Source of the DNA: Serripes groenlandicus
Lineage: Eukaryota > Mollusca > Bivalvia > Cardiida > Cardiidae
Assembly (NCBI GenBank): GCA_031761405.1
Contig: JASEVX010000013.1
Span: forward strand, 32,247,035-32,311,034
Reading direction: 5' to 3'
DNA: 64,000 bases
The notes below the pieces were generated by a model, which saw only the letters and a program-made list of their open reading frames with translations, was not told where the DNA came from and made no database searches. The position numbers were made by a program, and so were the translations under genes. Below are positions 29,454-39,099 of this stretch, piece after piece (positions within the stretch are counted from its first letter, which is position 1; each line of letters starts with the position of its first letter).

Positions 29454-32216
29454 ATGTCAATGTCAATTACTGGTGAAGGGATGCGGAGCCCATGTGGTCA
29501 TGCTGTGCACCTATGGGATTCACATCCGACCTGCGTTGTGTGCACCAAATGCACACAGGCTTCACCTTGCGAGTACTGCTCGACATGGCCTATTTCCATT
29601 TGGAAAAAGGTCGTGCGGAGTAAGACTCGTAAAAGCAGGAAGATAAAGAAGACCCCTAAGAGGGTGCCTTTATCTTCATCGAGTGAGGCAGAGTTCGAGG
29701 GGTTCTCCCAACCGGACTCTGCAACGGTGTTGAGCGAGTCGAAGGGCAATGCTGAGCCTTCTTCTCCGCTCAACACAGCCGTTTTTCCGCGCGCTGAGGA
29801 AATTCGGATGGTAGCTTTGGGTGAGAGTTGCTCCGTCGGGAAACTTCAGAAACCGTACGGAAACAGCGGGGAAAATGCTCAGCTGGATCATTTAACCGCT
29901 GAACCTCACCATCTGTCGCCTGGTGTCAGGGCTGGGCCTTCGAAAGAAGGAGTGCCTTTGGTAGCTTTCCGGGAAACCGCAGGTTGTACCAATCCGACAC
30001 CATACTCTGGGCTACAGCGGTCTTCGGACAGCTGCAGAGTACCGGTTACTTACGTCGAGGGACGTAGTATTCCGGAGACTTTGTATAGTGCAGCTTCACT
30101 CCTGCCTATGCATAGTCAACCTGGGTTTTGTTGGGCTGAGCAACAAAACCCAAATACCGAGGCACGTCAGGTCACCGGGCAACCGGAGAGGAGTCATTCG
30201 TTAATGACGCGACCTTTCACCAGTCAGTCCGGGTTGGACTGGACTGGGCCAGTCAGTCACGTTGCCATGACTAGACCAGGTAGTCGCTCACGTATCTGTG
30301 ATGCGACAGGGCAAAGGTCCGATTGCAAGGACCCAGCCAGGCAAAAGGTTGATCGATTAGCACCGATTCATCCTGGCAGTCAGACTATCTTAATTGATTC
30401 GACGACTAGCCAAAATCGCGCGCATGGAGACATGCCGCATCAGGTCAGTAGCCCATTTCGTTATGGTGCTACGGGCCAATCGGTCACGCCTGTGAATACG
30501 ACACAAACACCAGTGTCTTATGTAAACACAGGCCAACCGAGTAGTAGGGCATTTTTCAATGCCTCGTCTACACTGCCAGACGACTGTGTCAACATGGCGC
30601 GTCTAGGCACGGGTTCTGTGGTGATAGACCGAATTGATGCTAATTATCGATCGATCTCTGCTCCACTACAGAATCAGAATAATTTAAAGCCTGGTGTTGC
30701 ACCGGGTTCGATTATTCCTCTGTCTTCCATCGGGTATGGGGGTTATGAAAAATCTTTTTCTTCCCCTGGGGGGACAGTGTATGTCGCAAGACAATATGCT
30801 GCTCCTCAATACCAGCCACCGGTCCATAATATGGAACCGTTAGGTGTTAGACAGAGATCAACGGCCTACCGGGATCAGCATTACCCATCTCATGGGAATT
30901 CACTGCTCTCGGGGGGACACCTACTTGATAGGCAGTCCGATTATAGGCAACCTCGGGATCAGAATACATTGCGTCATTCTGTGAACGAGAGGTCGAGACC
31001 GTCCCATACGGTTAGTTCGGCCCCGGCAGTAGATTTTGTACGGCCGCCCTCTGCTGCGGAGAGGGGGCCTGCTTCACAAAATCTTCGGCAGAACATGGAT
31101 TATTCTGAATTATCCATGTCTGAGTCGGACATTGATCTACCGGTTGGACGACCGAGTGATCAACCTCAGAGGAGTACACACAACCCTACATCTTCGTCTA
31201 ACGATGATGAGGGAAATAGGTCTCCTTCAGATGAGGAGCCAGCTGTAGAGCGTTGGTCGTTTCAGCAGGCTATTGACGAAGTATTTCGGGTGGTGCCGAA
31301 TACTTTATGCCCTAAGGTTGACGCTCCCCCACGTCGGAAAAACCTTTCTAGCCTAGAGGAACTGAATGTACAGGCTTTTACGCCAGTGCAATTACTTCCT
31401 CAAGCTAACAACTTGGGCAGGTTGTTAGACCAATTGCAGTCGACCAGGTCTCTAGAGGCTTTACCTTCGGGCTGGTCGGTCCCAGGACCCATTTCTAAGG
31501 AATGGGTCAATCCTAAGCCGTATTCAACGTCTAAGGAGTTCTTCCCTGTCAAAGTGCCAGCTTTAGACGGGGATGCAGCTAAACTGGGGTTAACTGCACC
31601 CGCTTCTGTTCAAGTCTCTACTAAGATTCTAGAGAAGTGGGAGGCCAGAGCAAGACTGGGTGTAATGGTGTCATCTCATGACAACCATTTCGCAGTCGCT
31701 CTGTCTTTGTTGTTAAAAGAGGAGAATATCTCTAGCCTAGGGGCTAACAGAATTCTCGAAGCTTTCGACACAGGCAACAGGCATCTCATGGCACTGAATC
31801 TTCAGACCGCCACAGAGATACTGTCCATGAGGAGGGACGCAGTGCTAGCTGCTCCTAACTCATTGCTAAGTGCTAGCAAGGACAGCCTGAGGGCCGCACC
31901 ATTGGAGTCGAAACAACTCTTTGATGGAAGGATTGCTGCAGTGACGGTTGCTGATGCGTCAGAACAGTCTCGACGCCTTTCGGCGAACGCAGCTAAGGCT
32001 TTTGCGCAGGGCCAGAAACGTTCAGCGTATTCTGCGAATGTGGGTACTTCTAAGAAACCCAACCCAGCAAAGAAGCCAAAACGGGATGTAAAAGGTTTTC
32101 AGCCTAAACAAACCCCTTCCACGGGTCAAAAAGCGGCTAAACCGAAGCGCCCTTATCAGGGTACTAAGCATCGGCAGCCCGCTAGAGTTAACACGAACCC
32201 GAAGCCGCAGCCCTAG
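29454..32216 (+). CDS. DIRS ORF1, gag-like protein (920 aa)
   Basis: First frame of the element. The N-terminus has a Cys/His cluster (C14, H16, H19, H24, C27, C30, C33, C39, C42, then W45), as in the N-terminal zinc-binding region of many DIRS gag-like proteins; a nucleic-acid or zinc role is inferred. Residues about 60-550 are polar, Ser/Pro/Gln-rich and probably disordered. From about residue 590 the chain looks folded, including EKWEARARLGVMVSSHDNHF and FDGRIAAVTVADASEQSRR. The C-terminus is strongly basic (Lys/Pro/Gln, residues about 860-920) and could bind RNA. The stop at 32214 is 17 bases from the next start. The ATG at 29454 is followed by another in frame two codons later. Confidence 0.85.
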   Translation: MSMSITGEGMRSPCGHAVHLWDSHPTCVVCTKCTQASPCEYCSTWPISIWKKVVRSKTRKSRKIKKTPKRVPLSSSSEAEFEGFSQPDSATVLSESKGNAEPSSPLNTAVFPRAEEIRMVALGESCSVGKLQKPYGNSGENAQLDHLTAEPHHLSPGVRAGPSKEGVPLVAFRETAGCTNPTPYSGLQRSSDSCRVPVTYVEGRSIPETLYSAASLLPMHSQPGFCWAEQQNPNTEARQVTGQPERSHSLMTRPFTSQSGLDWTGPVSHVAMTRPGSRSRICDATGQRSDCKDPARQKVDRLAPIHPGSQTILIDSTTSQNRAHGDMPHQVSSPFRYGATGQSVTPVNTTQTPVSYVNTGQPSSRAFFNASSTLPDDCVNMARLGTGSVVIDRIDANYRSISAPLQNQNNLKPGVAPGSIIPLSSIGYGGYEKSFSSPGGTVYVARQYAAPQYQPPVHNMEPLGVRQRSTAYRDQHYPSHGNSLLSGGHLLDRQSDYRQPRDQNTLRHSVNERSRPSHTVSSAPAVDFVRPPSAAERGPASQNLRQNMDYSELSMSESDIDLPVGRPSDQPQRSTHNPTSSSNDDEGNRSPSDEEPAVERWSFQQAIDEVFRVVPNTLCPKVDAPPRRKNLSSLEELNVQAFTPVQLLPQANNLGRLLDQLQSTRSLEALPSGWSVPGPISKEWVNPKPYSTSKEFFPVKVPALDGDAAKLGLTAPASVQVSTKILEKWEARARLGVMVSSHDNHFAVALSLLLKEENISSLGANRILEAFDTGNRHLMALNLQTATEILSMRRDAVLAAPNSLLSASKDSLRAAPLESKQLFDGRIAAVTVADASEQSRRLSANAAKAFAQGQKRSAYSANVGTSKKPNPAKKPKRDVKGFQPKQTPSTGQKAAKPKRPYQGTKHRQPARVNTNPKPQP

Positions 32217-32232
32217 GGATTCGCTCCTCTCT

Positions 32233-34284
32233 ATGACAATCCCAAGGTCGGAGATTGCAGTCGGGGGCCGCCTGTCATTTTTCACGGAGGAGTGGGAAAG
32301 TATCACAGAGGATCGTTGGATTTTATCTGTGATACAGGAAGGGTATCTGATTCCCTTCATTTCCCCCCCTCCTCTGACAAGCGTGCCGATCGACATGTCA
32401 TCACGTCATCCGGCCATGTCGGAGGTGATTTCATCACTTCTGAAAAAGAATGCCATAGAGAGGGTTCTCAACCCCAATTCTCGGGGTTTCTACAGCCGTC
32501 TTTTTCTTGTTCCGAAGAAAGACGGCAGGTGGAGACCGGTTATAGATTTATCTGCGCTAAATCTATTGATTCCGGTCGAGAAATTCAAAATGGAGTCGAC
32601 CCGCTCCATCCGAGTAGCAATTCGGAAAGGCGACTGGGCGGTCTCTCTAGATCTAACAGACGCCTATTATCACATCCCGATAGCTTCCTCCTCGAGGAAA
32701 TACCTTCGGTTTGTGATAGAGGGAGAAGTGTTCCAATTCAGGGCTCTTCCCTTCGGCCTCAAGTCCGCCCCTCGAGTGTTTACGAAGATAATCAGTGTTG
32801 TGGGAGCCTACCTTCGCAGGAAAGGACCCCAACTTCTTCAATACTTCGACGATTGGCTTCTCCACAGGACGGATCGTGTACTTTTACTTCACGATCTGTC
32901 CCTAGCCTGGCGGACCATACTGCGATTGGGTTTAATACCCAACACGCAGAAGTCGGAATTAATTCCGTCAAAGAGGTTCACGTTCGTGGGTATGACGTTT
33001 CTCACCGACTTAGCGGTATTTCAAGTACCTTCGGACAGAGTCGATTCTCTTTTACAGAAAATCGGTCTCGCACTGGAACAGGCTGCGGTAACAGCCCGAT
33101 CCATGCTGTCACTTCTGGGTTCCCTGAGTGCAGCAGCTGACCTAGTCTTTCTAGGAAGGCTCCACATGCGACCCCTTCAGTTTCTTTTTCTGTCCCGGTG
33201 GCGTCCGTCTGTGGACTCACTGGATCAGGAGATAGCTCTGACGGATTTCTTCAAGTCCCACCTTCGGTGGTGGCTGGATCCGTTAATCTATCAGCAAGGG
33301 GTACCCTTACTCACACCACCTCCGGATCTGTACCTTTTTACAGATGCCAGTGCTGCGGGTTGGGGAGCTCATTTAGAGCCGCAGGGCCTAACAGCCCAGG
33401 GCATGTGGACAGCGGAGGAGAAGTGTTTTCACATAAACAACTTGGAACTGAGGGCAGTCCTGCTAGCCCTCAATCAGTTCGCTGCCTCCGTTGCGAACAA
33501 AACTGTTTTGTTGTCGACGGACAATACTACTGTTGTGTCGTACATTCGCAGGCAAGGAGGAACGCACTCCCATCTTCTCTTTTTAGAGACTTGGAAGTTA
33601 CTCCTTTGGTGTCAGGCGACGTCGTTAGTACTTCTAGTAAAACACGTCCCAGGTCGTCTAAATGTCTTAGCAGACAGTCTATCCCGCCAGAACAAAATTC
33701 TTCCGGCGGAATGGACATTGAACCAGAGTGTGTTGAACTCAGTGTTCATGCGGATCGGGACACCCCTGGTGGATCTTTTCGCCACCAGAGTCAATCATCG
33801 GCTGCCACTTTATGTATCCCCGATGTACGATCCTGCAGCTTGGGCAGTGGACGCACTGACCCTCGATTGGAACCTCCTGTTCGGGTATGCGTTTCCCCCG
33901 TTCATACTGGTTCCGATCGTACTTCAAAAGGTTCTTCGCTCGCAACAGTGCAAAATACTGTTGATAGCACCCTGTTGGCCCCAGAGGTCGTGGTTCAGCG
34001 ACCTCCTGGCCTGTCTCTCGGCAAATCCAATACGACTTCCTATTCGAGAAGACGTACTGTTTCAGCAACCAGGTCGGCGTCTTCATCCCAACCTGGCAAT
34101 GCTACATCTTCACGCCTGGACATTATCAAGCGTTCGGTCCGAGAGAGAAACTTTTCTCAAAAAGTTGCCTCTCGTATCGCACAATCAAGAAGACGATCCA
34201 CTAGAATCGTTTATGATTCCAAGTGGAGAGTTTACTCAGATTGGTGTGGTACAAGGTCGGTCAATCCGGAGTGTCCCTCTGTAA
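32233..34284 (+). CDS. DIRS ORF2, reverse transcriptase / RNase H (683 aa)
   Basis: Reverse transcriptase motifs in order: LVPKKDGRWRPVIDLSALN (about 91-110), SLDLTDAYYHIP (138-149), LPFGLKSAPRVF (172-183) and the catalytic YFDD (204-207). RNase H follows with FTDAS (D371), LELRA (E405), STDN (D430) and LADSLSR (D481), so the four acidic residues are present. Residues about 514-600 (LVDLFATRVNHRLP, DPAAWAVDALTLDW, APCWPQRSWF) correspond to the region described in DIRS elements as a DAM-like methyltransferase domain; its activity is not established here. The frame overlaps ORF3 by about 1.1 kb. The first in-frame ATG is used because nothing in the upstream frame continues ORF1. Confidence 0.9.
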   Translation: MTIPRSEIAVGGRLSFFTEEWESITEDRWILSVIQEGYLIPFISPPPLTSVPIDMSSRHPAMSEVISSLLKKNAIERVLNPNSRGFYSRLFLVPKKDGRWRPVIDLSALNLLIPVEKFKMESTRSIRVAIRKGDWAVSLDLTDAYYHIPIASSSRKYLRFVIEGEVFQFRALPFGLKSAPRVFTKIISVVGAYLRRKGPQLLQYFDDWLLHRTDRVLLLHDLSLAWRTILRLGLIPNTQKSELIPSKRFTFVGMTFLTDLAVFQVPSDRVDSLLQKIGLALEQAAVTARSMLSLLGSLSAAADLVFLGRLHMRPLQFLFLSRWRPSVDSLDQEIALTDFFKSHLRWWLDPLIYQQGVPLLTPPPDLYLFTDASAAGWGAHLEPQGLTAQGMWTAEEKCFHINNLELRAVLLALNQFAASVANKTVLLSTDNTTVVSYIRRQGGTHSHLLFLETWKLLLWCQATSLVLLVKHVPGRLNVLADSLSRQNKILPAEWTLNQSVLNSVFMRIGTPLVDLFATRVNHRLPLYVSPMYDPAAWAVDALTLDWNLLFGYAFPPFILVPIVLQKVLRSQQCKILLIAPCWPQRSWFSDLLACLSANPIRLPIREDVLFQQPGRRLHPNLAMLHLHAWTLSSVRSERETFLKKLPLVSHNQEDDPLESFMIPSGEFTQIGVVQGRSIRSVPL

Positions 34285-35177
34285 CTCGGATTGCCGATTT
34301 CCTTCTTTTTCTTTTCGAAGAAAAACAACTGGCAATTAGTACGGTGAAAGGCTACCGTTCTATGTTATCGAACACGTTTAAGTTCATTGGGGGAGAGAGT
34401 ATCGGTTCAAATCCGTTTCTCTCGGAACTTATACGCTCGTTCGAATTAGAGAAACCCGTTTGTAGGAGTTTAACTCCAAAATGGGATTTGTCTTGCGTCC
34501 TTTGGTCGCTTACTAGAGCTCCATACGAGCCTCTAGTATCGGCGTCTTTAAAGTTTCTAACTTATAAAACCGTCTTTCTTTTAGCTTTCGCTACAGCTCG
34601 TCGAAGGAGCGAATTACATGCTCTTTCAGTAGAAACAGGGCACATCAGATTCAATGAGTCTGATGGCTCTTTTACTCTACTCTGTCAACCAGGGTTCCTG
34701 GCTAAAAACCAGTTACCTTCGGTTTCACCTTCGCCGATCACAGTTCCCAGCCTTTCGGCAACCTGTGGTCCTTCTGATTCCGACAGAACCCTTTGTCCCG
34801 TTAGGTCTCTTAAGCATTATCTTAAGAGAGTTGAAGGGATTCGGGGTCGGAGAAAGAGGTTATTTCTTCCTCTTATAGGTTGTAAAGATATTTCGGCGGC
34901 ATCTATTTCCCGCTGGATATCTATTACTATAAAATTAGCTTATAAAGACCTGTCTAGTCGAGATCTCTCGTTTCTGCGGATTCGTCCGCACGAGGTTAGA
35001 GCTCTCTCTACAAGTTGGGCATTCTCTAATAATGTTCCTCTTGAAGAGATTCTTCAAGCGGCAGTATGGAAGTCGCAATCTACCTTTTCGTCTTTCTACT
35101 TACGTTCTATGGCTAGTCAGTCAGATAACTTGTTCTCTCTGGGTCCCCTTGTGGCTTCTCAGCGAGTTGTTCGCTAA
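33198..35177 (+). CDS. DIRS ORF3, tyrosine recombinase
   Basis: The recombinase domain starts near residue 318 (about 34150). Catalytic residues visible: Arg in ATARRRSELHAL (R468-R470), H598-x-x-R601 in RPHEVRAL, W624, and nucleophile Y634 in STFSSFYLR. This order is typical of DIRS-type YR proteins. The first 310 residues overlap the RNase H and methyltransferase-like part of ORF2 in another frame and show no domain of their own, so the true start may be much further downstream (an ATG-initiated frame, frameshift or splicing is possible). It ends 183 bases before the internal complementary region. Confidence 0.88.
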   Translation: MASVCGLTGSGDSSDGFLQVPPSVVAGSVNLSARGTLTHTTSGSVPFYRCQCCGLGSSFRAAGPNSPGHVDSGGEVFSHKQLGTEGSPASPQSVRCLRCEQNCFVVDGQYYCCVVHSQARRNALPSSLFRDLEVTPLVSGDVVSTSSKTRPRSSKCLSRQSIPPEQNSSGGMDIEPECVELSVHADRDTPGGSFRHQSQSSAATLCIPDVRSCSLGSGRTDPRLEPPVRVCVSPVHTGSDRTSKGSSLATVQNTVDSTLLAPEVVVQRPPGLSLGKSNTTSYSRRRTVSATRSASSSQPGNATSSRLDIIKRSVRERNFSQKVASRIAQSRRRSTRIVYDSKWRVYSDWCGTRSVNPECPSVTRIADFLLFLFEEKQLAISTVKGYRSMLSNTFKFIGGESIGSNPFLSELIRSFELEKPVCRSLTPKWDLSCVLWSLTRAPYEPLVSASLKFLTYKTVFLLAFATARRRSELHALSVETGHIRFNESDGSFTLLCQPGFLAKNQLPSVSPSPITVPSLSATCGPSDSDRTLCPVRSLKHYLKRVEGIRGRRKRLFLPLIGCKDISAASISRWISITIKLAYKDLSSRDLSFLRIRPHEVRALSTSWAFSNNVPLEEILQAAVWKSQSTFSSFYLRSMASQSDNLFSLGPLVASQRVVR

Positions 35178-35362
35178 TTATTATAATCCAACACATAAAT
35201 AAAGTGAATACTGATTGAAACTGTATTCAATCTCCACTATCACTTTATACTACCGTTGGAATCAAGTATGTTTGTTCTGAAAAATATGGAATAATATACT
35301 ACTACGTACCTGGAACGACAGTAAGTATTGGTCGAACCTCCCGTCCTATGCTACGAAGTCAT

Positions 35363-35457
35363 CAGGTATTAAATGACTGGTAATGTATTTTTGATATAAA
35401 AATGAAGTTTTTTAAAGTAAAACATATTTTTATTAGAAAATACTTACCAGTCATTTA
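35363..35457 (+). repeat. DIRS internal complementary region
   Basis: 35363-35403 is the exact reverse complement of 28806-28846. 35402-35457 is the exact reverse complement of 35641-35696. The two overlap by AT. This is the template that, in the accepted DIRS model, joins the element ends into a circle. Confidence 0.93.
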
Positions 35458-35505
35458 TAGAGTCCCACCTCCCAGCCCCGCGTCGTCACCAATACTTAAC
35501 GGTGA

Positions 35506-35653
35506 ATGAAAAGTGACTACCCGCTCACGTGCGCGCCTGTACTTCCGGGCGGCCGTGTATGTCACGGATACGTGAGGGATATGCTAACGTGGGCGGTTTT
35601 TTTGGATAATTAAGGTGTATAGAGATGATATATCAGGTATTAAATGACTGGTA
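35506..35653 (+). repeat. DIRS right inverted terminal repeat
   Basis: Inverted copy of 28827-28975. The outermost 43 bases of the element (35654-35696) are unique to this end, apart from the internal complementary region. Confidence 0.9.
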
Positions 35654-35751
35654 AGTATTTTCTAATAAAAATATGTTTTACTTTAAAAAACTTCATATTT
35701 AAGTCCTCACTTGAATTCAGGGCAGCCTGCACTGTAAACAGTTAGATGATT

Positions 35752-35980
35752 GTGAACTCTTTCACAAAATACAGCAAACTGCAGCAGAAAATATTTATAC
35801 AAAAAATCTTGAAAATCACTACAAAAGAAAGTACACCAATTGAAAGAGACTTAAAAAATATTGTGGCAAAAGGGAAAATGACCCATGGTGAGCAAGCTGC
35901 TCTTTTTGCCACGATGTTTTCAAACGTTATCTGCTGCAGTTGCTGCAAATTCAATGTGTCTGCATGTGGGAAATGGTTAA
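35752..35980 (-). mobile_element. TTAA MITE, diverged, first of a pair
   Basis: GAACTCTTTCACAAAATACAG to GTGGGAAATGGTTAA. The hairpin is degenerate. The right TTAA is shared with the next copy. Confidence 0.72.
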
Positions 35981-36215
35981 CCTTTTCCAACATACAACAA
36001 AATATGCAGCAACTTTTAAAACATCAAGGCAAATATGTGGGAAAATCTCTATAAATGATAACATAATTACTGAAAAGAATTGAAAATATTGTGACAAAAG
36101 GAGAAATTGCTCATTTATAATGAGCAATTTCTTCTTTTAGTCACAAGGTTTTCAAGAGACGTCTGCTGCAAAGGTGTCATGCAGAAAGCGTATATGTACA
36201 CCAGGGGAAGGGTTC
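35977..36215 (-). mobile_element. TTAA MITE, diverged, second of a pair
   Basis: TTAACCTTTTCCAACATACAAC to CACCAGGGGAAGGGTTC; hairpin enlarged to GAAATTGCTCATTTATAATG with GAGC. Confidence 0.75.
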
Positions 36216-36393
36216 AGTAATATATAATGGGAATAAAGTGGTCACTCAGTTTACATTGTTGATAATGTTACATTTAGGTCACTGCCATTTCCCTCATACA
36301 GTCATTTGACAGCTCAGTTGCCGACAACTGTAGTGTTGAGCAAATTTTCCATTTTCCTACAACCTTTTTTAATCTTGCTTTAGATCTATATAG

Positions 36394-36650
36394 TTAACCA
36401 TTTCCTACCAGAAAATGCATTTTTTTTTGACGCATTTGCAGCAGATGGCAACACTATTCAAAGAGCATATTGCCATTTACAGAGATTTTTGCAGCAGATG
36501 GCAACACTATTCAAAGAGTATATTGCCATTTACAGAGATTTTCCATTTTTTTTGTCCACACATTTACAATTTCATATAGATAGATGCATATATAGATGCA
36601 GAGATATATATTCTATTTTTTTTTACTGTAGATTCATTGCATGTGGGCAA
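36394..36650 (+). mobile_element. Degraded TTAA MITE with a 53-bp tandem duplication
   Basis: TTAACCATTTCCTACCAG and GACGCATTTGCAGCAGATGG. The segment starting GCAGCAGATGGCAACACTAT is present twice (from about 36438 and 36491). It ends TGCATGTGGGCAAAAAGC. Confidence 0.6.
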
Positions 36651-36856
36651 AAAGCAGACAACTTTTAACTTATTTTGTCAAAAAATAGAAAATCTCTATA
36701 ATTGAATGGATAACCTATGACTAAAAGTGGAAAACATTGTGGCAAAAGGAGAAATTGCTTGTTTTGAGCAATTTCTTCTTTTGTCACTATGTTTTCAAAA
36801 AGCTGTCTGCAAGCTGCAGAGGCGTCAGAAAGCGTCTATATGAGGGAAAGGGTTAA
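36650..36856 (-). mobile_element. TTAA MITE, end B lost
   Basis: GCAGACAACTTTTAACTTATT to GAGGGAAAGGGTTAA; hairpin GAAATTGCTTGTTTTGAGC. AAGC is inserted next to the GTCTGC box. Confidence 0.82.
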
Positions 36857-36906
36857 AGATAATTACAAGTAGAGAGAGCCCTTAAGGTGATTGAGAGCTC
36901 TTAATA

Positions 36907-37114
36907 GCCCTTTCCCACTTATAGATCTACGCTTTTTGACACTCTGTCGTAGCCGATGACTTTTGTAAACAGCGTGACAGAAGGAGAATTGCTCGATTTT
37001 CATTTCACCACAATGTTTTCAACTTTTTTTCAGTAATTATACTGTCATTTAAAAAGCGTTTAGAATGTTTCAAGGTCCTTTGCTGCAGATTTGATGTATG
37101 AGGGAAACTGGGTT
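36907..37114 (+). mobile_element. TTAA MITE, diverged, next to another copy
   Basis: AGCCCTTTCCCACTTATAG to ATGAGGGAAACTGGGTT. The hairpin is weak. The neighbour starts at 37115. Confidence 0.7.
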
Positions 37115-37342
37115 TTAACCCTTTCCCTCATATAGATGCTTTCTGACGCCTCTGCAGCACAGCTTTTAGAAAAAATAGTGACAAAAGAAGAAATTGCTTA
37201 AAACAAGCAATTGCTCCATTTGCCACAATGTTTTCCACTGTTAGTCATAGGTTATCCATTCAATTATAGCGATTTTCTATTTTTTAACAAAATATGTTCA
37301 AAGTCGTCTGCTGCAGAAATGCCGTATGAGGGAAAGGGTAAA
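37115..37342 (+). mobile_element. TTAA MITE, near-complete, GCTT/AAGC hairpin
   Basis: TTAACCCTTTCCCTCATATAG to GAGGGAAAGGGTAAA. Hairpin GAAATTGCTTAAAACAAGC shows a two-sided change from the common form. Confidence 0.88.
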
Positions 37343-37450
37343 ACCTTTGCCAGCATACAACACATCTGAAGCAGACCACTTTGAGAACAGGAAAGAATTG
37401 TCTGCACATGCATGTGAAAAAATATGGAAAATCTCTAAAAAGGTAGAAAG
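37343..37450 (-). mobile_element. TTAA MITE, end B fragment
   Basis: ACCTTTGCCAGCATACAAC, CTGAAGCAGACCACTTTG and GGAAAATCTCTAAAAAGG. Confidence 0.55.
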
Positions 37451-37533
37451 ATAAAAATTTAAGGTCTCAAGATATTTCTCTTAACTCTAAAAATAGCATG
37501 GTCAGGTCAAAGGTTAAATCAGGATCAAAGTAC

Positions 37534-37593
37534 CTTCATTCCCATGCTTAGGTCCCCATAGTTTCTCAAGAAGAGTCTTTTTCTGAGTTTTCT
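37534..37593 (-). CDS. OXR1: OXR1/NCOA7-like gene, exon 3
   Basis: 60 nt. Acceptor CTTATTTGCAG at 37594, donor GAATGAAG|GTACTT. Two leading bases complete CAG with exon 2, and the last base completes GAG with exon 4. It encodes KTQKKTLLEKLWGPKHGNE, basic then mixed. No domain by itself; identified by splice signals and exact phase fit on both sides. Confidence 0.75.
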
Positions 37594-37769
37594 CTGCAAA
37601 TAAGGAGAACAGAAAGCCAGGCATCATGCAAGAGTAATACAAAATAATACAGAAAAAGGCCTTTTATAATGCAACAGAAAGGAGGTGTTTTAAGCAATTT
37701 TACAAAATAATCTATTTATTCTCAGATATCTAAGCAAATTATGGGAAATCACTATAAACAAGTAACTGT

Positions 37770-39090
37770 AGGATTGCAAGCAATACCATAATCCCCTACC
37801 GGTTTGCACGTTTTGACTTGGTTTCTGTTGTCATAGCAACTCAATATTTAAGGTTATCAAGACAATAAAGCATGCTTTAACTCATAAAACAAGAGGCCCA
37901 TGAGGACCTATGCTCTACTGGTATGGTTCTTTGGTCATTTTCAATCCAGAGCATGTATGTATGGTGAAGATCGGATAGTAAATGGAGGCTCTTTTGTGTT
38001 CACAAGCTGTATTATAGCAATTTGTACAATTTCATGGGCCATAATCCAGTCTTGCATGGGCGGATCTAGCTGGTTTTCAAAAGGAACCAAGCTCTCATCA
38101 ATATTTAACTACTATCTAAGTTTGGTGAAGATCAGATAGTAAATGGAGCCTCTATTGTGTTCACATGCTCAATTATAGCAATTTGGACAATTTCAAGGGC
38201 CATAATCCAGTCTTGCATGGGCGGATCTGGCTGGTTTAGGAAAGGAACCGAGCTCTCATGGATATCTTACTACTGTATAAGTTTGGTTGAGATACAATCA
38301 AAAGTGAAGACTGTATCGTGTTAACAAGCTCTTTTATAGCAATTTTGACCATTTCAAGGGCCATAATCCAGTCATGCATGGGCGGATATGGCTGGTTTTC
38401 GAAAGGAACCGAGCTCTCATGGATATCTAACTACTGTATAAGTTTGGTCGAGATACAATCAAAAGTGAAGACTGTATCGTGTTAACAAGAAATTGTTTAC
38501 GGACGGACGCACGCACGCACGGACGACGGACACATCGCCACGACATAAGCCCTTCTGGCCTTTGGCCAGTAGAGCTAAAAATGACGAAATCCCATGAAAC
38601 GCGAACTTGATCTGTGACACATGATTACAAAGCCATATACAAAATTTCAGCTCAATATCTCAATGCATGTAGAAAAAAAGTGTGGAAAACTGATTTATTA
38701 ATATTCTAAGTCCAAAAAGGGGCATAACTCATAAAAAAATTGACGAAATCCCATGAAACGCGAACTTGATCTGCGACACATGATTACAAAGCCATATACA
38801 AAATTTCAGCTCAATATCTCAATGCATGTAGAAAAAAAGTGCGGAAAACTGATTTATTAATATTCTAAGTCCAAAAAGGGGCATAACTCATAAAAAAATT
38901 GACGAAATCCCATGAAACGCGAACTTGATCTGTGACACATGATTACAAAGCCATATACAAAATTTCAGCTCAATATCTCAATGCATGTAGAAAAAAAGTG
39001 CGGAAAACTGATTTGTCGGACTGACTGACAGATGGACGGAGTGCAAACCTAAAAGTCCCCTTCGGCACGCCGGTAGGGGACTAATAAAAG
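37770..39090 (+). mobile_element. Helentron/pearl-like element split by another such element
   Basis: 5' CCCCTACCGGTTTGCAC (37793-37809) is complementary to 3' GCCGGTAGGGG (39059-39078 region), with GTGCAAACC nearby. The core has about 2.6 units of roughly 168 bp with GACGAAATCCCATGAAACGC. It is interrupted by 37889-38580 at CTCATAAAA|TGACG, which is continuous in the other units. Confidence 0.72.
37889..38580 (+). mobile_element. Helentron/pearl-like element, GCTCTACTGG family, copy 2
   Basis: AACAAGAGGCCCATGAGG to CTTTGGCCAGTAGAGCTAAA. 5' GCTCTACTGG pairs exactly with 3' CCAGTAGAGC. Core units match 3715-4390. An ACGCACGCACGG run lies before the 3' hairpin. Confidence 0.8.
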
Positions 39091-39099
39091 TGTTATTCT

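Larger units (their letters stand above)
28806..35696 (+). mobile_element. Complete DIRS-type retrotransposon, 6891 bp
   Basis: Three open frames (gag-like, RT/RNase H, tyrosine recombinase) lie between split inverted repeats, with an internal complementary region near the right end. This is the arrangement of DIRS elements, which integrate a circular DNA with a tyrosine recombinase instead of an integrase. The left 41 bp and right 56 bp match the internal region exactly on the complementary strand, and AT is common to both outer ends, as expected if recombination occurs at AT. Exact repeats and uninterrupted frames suggest a recent insertion. The element is antisense to the host gene, in the intron between exons 3 and 4. 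Confidence 0.93.

Noticed and set aside
32292..33140. 282-codon frame inside the DIRS element
   Set aside because: Lies in another frame across the reverse transcriptase coding region; Ser/Arg-rich with no domain, as expected of a shadow frame. Mentioned only as part of the overlap finding.
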